A DNA stretch of 64,000 bases from Neonectria sp. B-13 (lineage: Eukaryota > Ascomycota > Sordariomycetes > Hypocreales > Nectriaceae): the NCBI GenBank assembly GCA_002682825.1, contig NOKP01000016.1:344591-408590 (forward strand), in the 5' to 3' direction. A program made the translations under genes and the position numbers. The notes under the pieces were generated by a model, which was not told the origin of the DNA, made no database searches, and saw nothing but the letters and a program-made list of their open reading frames with translations. Positions 11,382 to 20,556 of the stretch are shown piece by piece. The first letter of the stretch is position 1. Every line of letters begins with the position of its first letter.

Positions 11382-14300
11382 ATGGCTGCGCATCCGAATT
11401 TCAGTATGGGCACCGGCGATCGAAGTCACGATTACGACCCTCGAAGCGACGCTATGCTGTCGTCGCCGGCATCGACACCTCTAACAACGAGTCCCGATCC
11501 CATGCCTTTCCAGTCGCTGGCCGACCAGAGCTCGACACCGCTCAGCATAATTGACGACTCATGGGTGGCCGACTCCAGCATCAGCTTGAAGACGAATGCT
11601 GGCATTGGCGGTGGTGGTGGTGGTGGTAGTGGTGCTGCGACACCTGCTTCTGCCGGCGCTGGCGCTGGTGGCAGCATGCCCACAGGCGACGCCCACCAAT
11701 TGCCAGCGGGGTTGGGGCGGGCCTCGACCACTGCGCTCGGCGATGCTAGCCCACGAGATGCGGCGGGTTCAGCAAACAATGTCTCTGAGTCTCCGGCCGG
11801 CGATTCCAAGCCGAAATATGCAGAGGTTGGCACAGTGCCGGTGCCTCCCTCCAGCGATACATATGGATACGTCCGCGGGAGCCAGACGCAAAATCAAACC
11901 TACGACGCTGCCAGCAACCAGCAACAGTCGGTGCTCATCTCGCCAACGGCCTTCACGTTGTCGCCCCGAAATAGCCCCAGCATCATCGGCGCATCCGCTG
12001 TCAGGGGCCAGCAATACGAAGGTGCCCCAGCGCCAGCGCCAGCAATTGACCACTCCAGTGTCCGCAGCGCCACTCGGAACAACACCGCCTCAGCATCCGC
12101 GTGCGTATCCACTCCTCCGTCCACATCATCCACTTCTGCATCCCCTGGGCACTCTGCACTCGCCGCCCTCGACCAGATCCCCGAGGACCGAGCCTCATCA
12201 CACGACGACTCTGCTTCCATCTCAACGTCTCCTGTGCGCATCGCCAGTGTGCAATCTCACACCCGACGAGCCCAGCCCCGCGCCAGGCCCATCGTCCGCA
12301 CAACCTCCGACTCCGACTCCCTAGCCATCCAGCACCCGACACCCGACATCAACCCACGTTTTGGTGCCTACGTTGGCAACATCGCCCAGCTCGAGGCCAC
12401 CGCTGAGCGTCTGTCTATGACTAGTTCCATTGACGATGCCATTCGAGACCTCCACGGCGAACTGAAGCGAACCGACTCCCGCCGCTCCTCCCTGCTTGCT
12501 GCAAACCTCAAATCCAACTCCATCGACGACTACATTAGCAACTCCGGCTCCGCCGTCGAGCACCTTAGACGCAACCACTCCATCTCCTCCTCCATCGTCT
12601 CGACCAACATCGCCGCGCGACACGGCGGCTACTCCCCAGGCGGGTACGTTATGTCCCCGAACCATTCCCTTACTGGCCGCCTTCGTTCTGGATCCAAAAA
12701 TTCGTCTGGTCGACCAGAGATCGACGTCGAGTCCGTCCTCTCACGCCACGGTCCCGGCAAAGCTTCTGTCAGAAGTGTCCGCTCCACTAAAATGTCTTTG
12801 GCCGAGATTTCCGAGTCAGAGCCCATTGCTCTGACCCAGGATGTCCTCGATAAGGCCGATTCATCTCCTCCCCTCAAAGGCAATAGCAACGGTTCCCACC
12901 TGCCCGCTGAACTTCGCGATGCCAACATGCCCAGCACCGACGCTTTCCACAATATGATGGGAGACGATGATTTCCTCCAGAAGGAAAAGGTGGAGATGGC
13001 ACGACACTTATCGAGGGAGCTTGGTTCCCAACGAGAGACCCAGAGGCCTGGGACTTCTCGATCCGACACCACCTTCCAACAGGCCCAGGATGCTTTCGGC
13101 GACTTTGATGGAGTGCACTGGATGCCTGAGGCGGAGGCCGATCCTTATTCACCTCCGCAGCCCGAGTTTCCTGCCCCTGTACCGCGACCTGTTCCTCAAA
13201 GCATGGCTCGACCACAGTCCTATATGGATCCTGAGTCGGGCCAGCAGATGCTCTACTACCCTGCGCGAGTGCCTGCAATGCTCAACCTTCCCCCGAAGCT
13301 GTCCAACAAGCCAAAGGCAGTGGACAGAGACAACAGACGTTCTCAGGTTCTCAGCATGATGGATGGAAACCGGAACTCCCGCGCCATCGACCTCGACGGG
13401 AATCGACAGTCCGGTGCATTCGACTTGGATGACAACCGACAGTCTCGTTTCCTTGATTCTCCCACTAAGAACAATCGACGTTCTCGCCACCTTGAGTCCA
13501 CGGCCAAGGATACCCAGCGAGACTCTTGGCTGCCGGACCCCTTGGCAGGTCACCGGGAGTCATTTGCCGACGTTCTATCAGCAGAAGAGCTCAATGCTGT
13601 TGGCGCTGAAGTGCGTTCTGTACGATCTAGCCATGACGAAGACCACGTGGCTCAAGCCGAGATTGAGCCCGAGGCCGAGGCACTGCGCCGTCCTCAGCGA
13701 CTGTCTAAGATGGACCCGGACAGCAAACGAAAGTCGAAGATGTCTGCGCAACTCAGGGCGAGCGCTTATTTCGATATCCCTGCCACCTCCGCTCCTGAGA
13801 TTGAAGTCAAGGATGGATCAGCCATGGCCACCCTTGACAGCATCCTCGACGCCTCTGCCCATGCGCCCGTCAGTGCCTTCACAGATCACAACTATGCTGG
13901 CAAGCTCGGAAACGAGATCTATGGGAAAGAAAGGAAACGAGCTTCGGTTGCGGCGTCAACGATGCTTCGTCCGGTATCTGGCGAGCAGCAGACTAAGAAG
14001 CGGGCCTCTTTCATGTGGCTCGGTAAGCGTCATAGCCATGCTAGCGACGACAAGGAACGCCGAATCAGCGATGACGGCTCAGCCTTGGGGCCCATCAATT
14101 CTGATACTCGAGCCAGTGAGCACGAGGCCCTGGCTGGAAGAAGCGACGACAGCCGCAGTGTTCGATCTGGTGATGACCACCATGAGGGGGCGGAGGATGA
14201 GGAGGATATATCTGACGACGACGACGGTTACAATGGACCTCCCACGACGCTCCTTGCCGAGTTACAGCTCCGCAAGCAGCAGCAGAAGGTGCGGACTCAG

Positions 14301-15557
14301 CGACAATTCCCTGGTGGAATGCATGCCACATTGTTAGAGATGGATGCTGTCGCAGAGACGCAACGGAAGCGGAGGAACGACCGCCGCGTCAACTTGGCTT
14401 GGGAAGATAATGATGGGCACGCAGCCGAGGATAACTCGGACGATGAGGATGTTCCTCTAGCCATTCTTGCGGCTCGAAACCAAGGTGCTCAGAACGTCAT
14501 GGACTTGAACCGTCCCATTGGCCTGATGGAGCGTCGCGAGATTGAGGATAACGAGCCGCTCAGCCACCGCAGAGCTCGTCTGCACGGCCACGATCCTAGG
14601 GCCCTCATGCCCCGCCAGAGCTTGATGAACTTGCAGGCCAACGGTAGCGGTCTCCATCTCCCACCGTCGCCTCACTCCGCGCAGGGTGTGTCCCCTGAAC
14701 CGGAAGAGGACGAAATCGAAGAGACGCTGGCCGACCGAAAGAAGCGTCTTGCCGCCAAGGACGAAGCCGAGAACCCCCTACCCAGAGCCCGTCCCGTTAG
14801 CAGCGTCTTCACCGCTGAGCTGCTCAGCCAGTTTGGCGATCTCGACGAGGATAAGATAAAAGAGAAGGCGGCATCCAAACCACCTGGGGATGAGACTCTG
14901 GGCCAGCGTCGTCGACGCCTACAAGCTGAGCGTGAAGCCCGTGAGCGTGAGATGAGTTTCAACCAGCTCTCCGGACCTGGGCCTGCGGAGGAAGCACAGG
15001 TGCCAGTCATGAAACTGCGGATGAACATGGCGAACGTGCTTGGTGCGCATCCGAGGAGGGAAGGTGACTCCCGAGCTCAAGATGAGAGGTATCGCATCGA
15101 AATGGAGAATTTCGCGGCACAAGACCGCGATGCGAGAATGACGGCAATGAGAAACCAGATGCCTACCGCCTTGGACTATTCCGGCGTCACCCGTTCTGGT
15201 GGGTACAGAGGCGGAGTCTTCAACGACAGCACTGGCGGGATTAGGCCCCAGGTCGCAATGCCCTCGCCGGGACGGAACGCTCAGATGTACGGCGGCGCGC
15301 CTGCTCTTCAGCACCGGGCCAGCGCCGTCTTCAACTCTTATGCGGCGCCACCAGTGCAACAACTTCCTGCGTACGGCGGCTCCATGGTCAATCTCGGGGC
15401 GATGAACAACAACATGGGCGCCTACAACGGCATCAACAACATGAACCCCTATGCCGGCGCTTTGCCTGCCTATGGAGGCGGGATGCAGATGCCTGTAAAC
15501 GGCGCTGGTCCCCCAGCGAACCGAATCGAACAATGGCGACAGGGTGTTTTGCCATGA
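11382..15557 (+). CDS. Large, mostly disordered conserved fungal protein of unknown function
   Basis: A single exon of 1391 codons. The start ATG sits in an ideal context (GCCGCCATGG). The first 500 residues are Ser/Thr/Pro/Ala-rich with a Gly run near residue 72. Around residues 663-706 a roughly 12-residue unit of the form NRxSxxxDLD is repeated about four times. The C-terminal third is charged and looks conserved: the stretch PTTLLAELQLRKQQQ near 950, then three copies of an (E/D)xLxxRRxRL motif near residues 1058 (EPLSHRRARL), 1113 (ETLADRKKRL) and 1171 (ETLGQRRRRL). The tail, from about 1320, is rich in Asn, Gly, Tyr and Met. No transmembrane segment, signal peptide or catalytic domain is visible. 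I recognise the style of a Pezizomycotina-specific protein but no function. A scaffold or cortical role would be guesswork. Confidence 0.85.
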   Translation: MAAHPNFSMGTGDRSHDYDPRSDAMLSSPASTPLTTSPDPMPFQSLADQSSTPLSIIDDSWVADSSISLKTNAGIGGGGGGGSGAATPASAGAGAGGSMPTGDAHQLPAGLGRASTTALGDASPRDAAGSANNVSESPAGDSKPKYAEVGTVPVPPSSDTYGYVRGSQTQNQTYDAASNQQQSVLISPTAFTLSPRNSPSIIGASAVRGQQYEGAPAPAPAIDHSSVRSATRNNTASASACVSTPPSTSSTSASPGHSALAALDQIPEDRASSHDDSASISTSPVRIASVQSHTRRAQPRARPIVRTTSDSDSLAIQHPTPDINPRFGAYVGNIAQLEATAERLSMTSSIDDAIRDLHGELKRTDSRRSSLLAANLKSNSIDDYISNSGSAVEHLRRNHSISSSIVSTNIAARHGGYSPGGYVMSPNHSLTGRLRSGSKNSSGRPEIDVESVLSRHGPGKASVRSVRSTKMSLAEISESEPIALTQDVLDKADSSPPLKGNSNGSHLPAELRDANMPSTDAFHNMMGDDDFLQKEKVEMARHLSRELGSQRETQRPGTSRSDTTFQQAQDAFGDFDGVHWMPEAEADPYSPPQPEFPAPVPRPVPQSMARPQSYMDPESGQQMLYYPARVPAMLNLPPKLSNKPKAVDRDNRRSQVLSMMDGNRNSRAIDLDGNRQSGAFDLDDNRQSRFLDSPTKNNRRSRHLESTAKDTQRDSWLPDPLAGHRESFADVLSAEELNAVGAEVRSVRSSHDEDHVAQAEIEPEAEALRRPQRLSKMDPDSKRKSKMSAQLRASAYFDIPATSAPEIEVKDGSAMATLDSILDASAHAPVSAFTDHNYAGKLGNEIYGKERKRASVAASTMLRPVSGEQQTKKRASFMWLGKRHSHASDDKERRISDDGSALGPINSDTRASEHEALAGRSDDSRSVRSGDDHHEGAEDEEDISDDDDGYNGPPTTLLAELQLRKQQQKVRTQRQFPGGMHATLLEMDAVAETQRKRRNDRRVNLAWEDNDGHAAEDNSDDEDVPLAILAARNQGAQNVMDLNRPIGLMERREIEDNEPLSHRRARLHGHDPRALMPRQSLMNLQANGSGLHLPPSPHSAQGVSPEPEEDEIEETLADRKKRLAAKDEAENPLPRARPVSSVFTAELLSQFGDLDEDKIKEKAASKPPGDETLGQRRRRLQAEREAREREMSFNQLSGPGPAEEAQVPVMKLRMNMANVLGAHPRREGDSRAQDERYRIEMENFAAQDRDARMTAMRNQMPTALDYSGVTRSGGYRGGVFNDSTGGIRPQVAMPSPGRNAQMYGGAPALQHRASAVFNSYAAPPVQQLPAYGGSMVNLGAMNNNMGAYNGINNMNPYAGALPAYGGGMQMPVNGAGPPANRIEQWRQGVLP
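13366..13500 (+). repeat. Degenerate in-frame repeat in the 1391-residue protein
   Basis: Four consecutive units encode variants of NRNSRAIDLDG, NRQSGAFDLDD, NRQSRFLDSPT and NRRSRHLEST. At DNA level they share AACCG/AATCGACAGTC cores. The array keeps frame, so it is a protein repeat that probably grew by slippage and has since diverged. Confidence 0.75.
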
Positions 15558-16240
15558 TGAGGCCACCACTTCATACCGTCACCTAATGTTACGTACTTGG
15601 ATTCCTCACGACATTCACACCAATTGGATCCGCATTGGGACTACTACACAGAACACGACATGTTGTACTATTCTTGGGAAGGCAGAAAGAGAGCAATAAC
15701 GGCGCACACAAACGGGGTCAGCGAGATGGCGCTTGTTTTAGTATTTTGGGTTCCGAATTACAAGAAATTCACAATGACCCCTAGCATGGCGCGGCGCTGG
15801 GAAATCAAACTGGGTTGAAATGGATACATTTTTGATAGCATACTCTTACTTCGTTTAATTGGGAGACTCAGAACGGCGAGCGTTTGCTTCTTGGGATGGC
15901 CGGGGAGTGTTAGACAATTTCTTGGGCATTACATAGCGAAACGAAGGGAATACAGGTCACATCACCAACATTGATTCGTGCTCGATACCGTATAAACAAC
16001 TTTCACTCTACTGCGTTGCTTCTATCTATCTGAGAGGATATTGAACAAAGCTGCAACACATTTAATGATAATAAAACGCTCTTCACGCGCATGACGGGCA
16101 TTCTGCAGGAGGTATCAACTCATTATATTGCCAAAAAGTACATAGAGAAAACCCAGTCTACGAGACCAACGCCAGGAAAGCAACAAGCCGAGTCCCCTCC
16201 CCTTTTTCTTTTCTACTTGATTTCATGTTCCTTTTGCCCT
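15558..16240. other. Convergent 3' region between two genes
   Basis: This 683-bp stretch separates the stop codons of two genes that point at each other. It is AT-richer than the flanks and contains an AATAAA on the plus strand at 16070-16075. No coding frame is convincing; it must hold both 3' untranslated regions. Confidence 0.6.
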
Positions 16241-17458
16241 TCACCTTCGCTTGCCCCCCGTCTTTTGCAACTTGGCGGGCGGGGCCTCGACATCACTCTC
16301 CTCATCTTCACCCATGGACTCGTCCACGTCGTCGTGGTCGACCTCATCCTCGTCGAGGGATTCCTCGGCGGCGCTGTCTTCCTCGGCAGCGGAGCCGTCT
16401 TCCTCGTCGTCGGAGTCGCCGACGAAGCCGTTGGTGATGGGCACGTCGTCGGAGTCATCATCGTCCAGGTCGTCGTCTAAGTTGCGCCTCCGGGTGAGGT
16501 TGCGGTCGTCCTCGCCCTCGACCCAGATGACGTCGTCGTCCTCGGAGTCGTCCGAGTCGGCGGCGTGGGACGGGCCGGGGCCACGGGACATCTTGCGGCG
16601 CAGATCCATCTGGCCCTCGAGCATGTCGAGCTTGCCCTTGAGGGCGAGGAGGCTGTTGAGACCCTTGGCGCGTTCGGCAAGGACCTTTTGCAGGCCGTTG
16701 AGGCTTTGGATAATCTTGGGCTGGGAGGCGAGAGCGCCGCCGTGGGCGACGAGCGTCCACTGGACCCATGTCATAAGGTTGCCGGCGCGGCCAGGGCGGC
16801 GGTAGAGGCGGGCGGCAAGCTTGGTGAGGAGGAGGCCGGCGAGACTGCTGTCGAGGCGCTCGATGGTGTTGCGGATGGTGGGGAGGTCGGTGGTGTGCAG
16901 GCAGGACTCGAGGAGGTCGACGTCGTCGGTGCGGAGCGCCTGGGAGAGGACGGTGGTGAGGGACTGGTGGGAGGGCGGCACGATGGCGTTCCTGGCGGGC
17001 TGGGAGACGGCGGTGCTGGGGGCCACGGGGTGCAGAAGCGCGGGGACGTCGATGATTTCGTTCTCGCCGCGGAGGAGCTCGCCAAAGGACGGGGACGTGG
17101 CATCGCCGTCTGACTCGGCGTCATCGTCGTTTTTGGCGGGCGACTGCGCATCTCTGCCGTTGAGTTTGCTACGGGGAGCTTTTAGGCGGGTGGTCGCAGC
17201 GGCGTCCTTGGTACCATTGGTCAGTGCCAGCGCGTCGTCTGCCTCGGCGGCGCTGTCGTCGACGTCCGAGACGTCCTCGTCGCTGTCGTTGTCGGAGGAG
17301 ATCTCGATGGTCTCGACCTGGGAGCCCTGGAGGGCGTCGGTGCCGGCGATGGAGGCGCGGGACTCGTCAATGGTGGCCTTGCTGGGGATTCGCGCGGCGG
17401 CTCGGACGACGGGCGCCGCCAGCTTGGCTGGGGCTTTCCGCTTGGTTGACATGGCCAT
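16241..17458 (-). CDS. Utp5-like small-subunit processome protein (Utp12 domain)
   Basis: Predicted nucleolar factor of 405 residues in one exon. The start at 17458 (MAMSTKRK) is preferred because the frame's further upstream part is leader-like. The N-terminal 130 residues are basic then very acidic. Residues roughly 180-300 form the helical Utp12 domain found at the C-terminus of yeast Utp5 and human WDR43: a region beginning SLTTVLSQALRTDD, followed by NTIERLDSSLAGLLL and WVQWTLVAHGG. The C-terminus is an Asp/Glu/Ser tract with a Lys/Arg end, usual for nucleolar proteins. In Utp5/WDR43 this domain helps assemble the t-UTP subcomplex that binds nascent pre-18S rRNA. The oddity is the absence of WD40 repeats before the domain, so it could equally be a Utp9-like relative. 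Confidence 0.75.
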   Translation of the reverse strand: MAMSTKRKAPAKLAAPVVRAAARIPSKATIDESRASIAGTDALQGSQVETIEISSDNDSDEDVSDVDDSAAEADDALALTNGTKDAAATTRLKAPRSKLNGRDAQSPAKNDDDAESDGDATSPSFGELLRGENEIIDVPALLHPVAPSTAVSQPARNAIVPPSHQSLTTVLSQALRTDDVDLLESCLHTTDLPTIRNTIERLDSSLAGLLLTKLAARLYRRPGRAGNLMTWVQWTLVAHGGALASQPKIIQSLNGLQKVLAERAKGLNSLLALKGKLDMLEGQMDLRRKMSRGPGPSHAADSDDSEDDDVIWVEGEDDRNLTRRRNLDDDLDDDDSDDVPITNGFVGDSDDEEDGSAAEEDSAAEESLDEDEVDHDDVDESMGEDEESDVEAPPAKLQKTGGKRR

Positions 17459-20400
17459 TTGTTCGGAGGTTGAAGGTGGGATGGAGGGTCGTGTGCGAAA
17501 GAGCAGAAGAAAAAAAACGAGGTCCGGAACTTGGGACTGTTTGTGATCTATCCGCCGAATTGGAGAAAAGCTGAGTGAACAAGCAATCCAAAGCAGGAGC
17601 ACCGCAGATCTAGCAAGAGAACGGAATGTCTCTTGTGCAGCGAAGTCGTGGGATAAAAGAGCGTCGACGATGGTTCCTCAGCGGTATCAGCGCCGAGTTG
17701 GTGGGAAAATTTCACGGTCGCTGTCGTAGAGGTGGGCGAACTTTTTTTTGGGCTGGACGCTTGGCGGTCGTACTTTCCCCACACCAACGCTGAGGCTGGG
17801 AGTGGGTGGGTGACATAATCATGGAGATAAGCGGTCAGGTGCGTGGTCACATGGAGATAAGCCTCCATCGACGGCAGCTGAGTGATGAGTCATCTCCTAT
17901 CAGTTCTTGGCTCCTGTGAGTCCATCGTCGACCAGGAAGGCTGGCAAAGGGTTTGGAGCGAACGGGCGTGGCTGTGCCGCCGCAAGCCGTGATTGGCCAG
18001 GCTTGAGAGAGCTGTGACGGCCTGAGGCTTCACACCCTGGGCAGCCTGGAATTAGGGCATCAAGGCGCGCTGATTGGCGACGAGGCAAGCTCTAAATGAG
18101 ATGGATGCTGATTGGCTAGAGTGGTGGGTTAGGCGGAGCTGCGATGCGCAGTTTATTGGCTGCAACCAGCATCTTTTACATTGCTGGTGCCGCGACGCAG
18201 TCTGTGAGCACAGCTCCCCAGAGCCCGAAAAAAAAGGAAAACCCAACTTGGCCTGAACACCTCCTACGTAGTAGGGTTTAGTTTCAGAATAGTGTTGGCT
18301 TTCACCGCAGCAGGCAACGAATGAGTCCCTGTGGGATTTGTGTTTGCGAGGGCCGGTGTTTGCGTGCACGGTCACCTTGGTTGTCCCGGTGCTGCCTCCC
18401 AGGCGGCTCCTCAGCTCCTAAGGCTTCCATTCCCTGTCCTCCAAGGTCCCTGTCCACTTTAACCAGCATGAGTGAGTGAGCTCTCTCGAGTCCAAACTCG
18501 CCTCGAGGCGGTGGATCGCCGCGACTGCCTCGGACCCCCGGCCCCGGTGCCAGTACCCCGGTTGAAGGGTTCGCCCCGTTAATGCGATACCCTTTTTAGT
18601 GAAGGTGCGGCCTGTGAGCACGCACCCGCTGGCCTTTTTGGGCAGTGCACCGCGTCGCGACGCGCACCATGAGAGTTGGGCATGTGTGTTGATGGCTCGC
18701 GATTGAAACGATGGACCTCGACCCTGCGATGGGTCTTTTTCTGGGGAAAGATGGGCGAAGTGGCCTGACGACATGTTGTCCTCGTCAAGATAGGTGTTTG
18801 GTCGCCATTTCCTAAAAGCCAAATGGTTTTATATGGCGAAAAGGAGACGCGTTCGAGACTTTGTCATTGTGGCGGTCCGTGTTGGCGCACGCTTGAGTGA
18901 TTGCATGCGAGAGTGAACGCTCATGGAGGCGGCTCTCTGCGTGTGGGTGTGTGTGTGTGGGTGATTGAAGCTCCGAGTACGAGTGTCGTGTCAGGACCAA
19001 AAATGGACAATGACGAGGCCCACACCAGCTGAGCCGCACATTTGGACGAGCGATGACTGTGCTCAAGTATTTTGTAGACGGCTTGGCAGCTGGGAGAACT
19101 GAACAGGAAAGGAAAGAAACAAATTAAAAAGGAAGCAAGAGTGAAAGATCAGAAAGATCAGAAAGCCTCCGCGGTGCTTCGTGCTCCCGTGCGTCCTACG
19201 TGAGGAACGGCAAGTGTTTTGTGTCCCACGCAGTACGGGCACGGAGCACGGAGCACGGAGGCTTCGTACGGATTACACGTTCCTCCCCCCTTCCTCGACG
19301 CCCTTGTCTCGCCTCTATCCAAAGCATAACTGGCCGCCGCCACAAAGGTCTCACAAAAAGCGGACGGAGACTGGTCAGCCCGCACCCTGTCACCAATCAC
19401 CGCCGTTGCAGACCACACACCAGCCCCATCCCCCAGCCTCGCTCTGCATAAACATCCCCCCGTTCCCAGCCCAACCACAGCGCGCAAGTTATGCAACCCA
19501 ACTGGTTGCACGGGCGGGCGGTGCACGGGCCACATTCGCCTTCTGGGGCACCGACATGGACATGTCCGGCCAACTAAATTTTTTACCCCCTGCCCCTTCC
19601 GTGCCCCGATAGACACAAATCAACGGCTCAGCGGAGTTTGCCTTCTTCTCTCATAAATACCACCGCGCCTCCGACCGGGCAAAATTCACTGACGTGCACG
19701 CGCTTTTCCCTCACAGGCCCTCTCTACCTCGCACCCCTCCGTCACCCGCCACCCAAACCATCGCCCAAAAAAAAGGAAGGTACCTCCGTTCGCCAAAAAC
19801 CGCAACCGCAACCCGCAACCCGCAAACGCAACCTGCACCTACCTATCCGAACAACCCAACCAACCAAAACCAACCCAACCATTCACCGTCCTTGGCGATC
19901 CCTCGACCACACTTTTGCAGGCAAACAATCCCTACGCAAAGCAAAGGAAAAATACCACTTTCCGCGCGCCTTGACTCAATCAAAAATAATCATAATACGC
20001 CCACGGCACCGGATTCTCAGTCACGTTTCTCTCTGCACTGGCCGCTTTTAATCTCGCCCCATCGCCCTTTCCTCTCCGACTCGACGATCTCCACGCCCCC
20101 GTCGCGCGCACGACCTTCCATCGCATCGCGACTTGCGCCTGTTGTTGTTGGCGTCATTTCACAACTCTGTTGGCCTGACTCTCCATCGCGCCTCTCTCTC
20201 TCTTTCATTTCAGCCAGCCTTGCGTCGCATCCGCTCCCGCACCCGCCCAGCCGTCATCCAGAGCACCACCCTTCGGCCTTCTTACCCGCTCTGCGCCACC
20301 GCCTGCTTTCCGCCTTCCGTCGCATTCACTGCCGCCACCACAACGTGTGCATATAAGTGACGCCCTCCCCCCACCTACAAACCGTTCGCTTCGCGCATCC

Positions 20401-20556
20401 TTCCATCATCCATCCAACCCATCGCCATCGAATCGCATTGCATCGCGCCCGTCGCCCATCGCACCGCCGAGTCTCCTGCGCGCGCCTCGGTCCCCGGCCT
20501 CTTTGATGTTGCGCCGCGCCCGCTGAGCCGCCTCAACTTTTGCGCAGTCATCGCGA
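17459..20556. other. Divergent promoter region between the Utp5-like and BET genes
   Basis: About 3.1 kb without a credible gene. A GT-rich run (GTGTGGGTGTGTGTGTG) lies near 18940-18960. From about 19640 to 20540 the plus strand is very C-rich, with AACCCGCAACC and CCAACCAACC runs at 19806-19880 and CTCTCTCTC near 20190. I read this as the leader of the BET gene. The short open frames on both strands follow this biased composition and are not reported as genes. Confidence 0.5.

Noticed and set aside
18480..18620. GC-rich stretch with GGTTGAAGGGTTCGCC resembling a tRNA B-box region
   Set aside because: No matching acceptor stem, anticodon arm or A-box could be folded by eye at the needed spacing.
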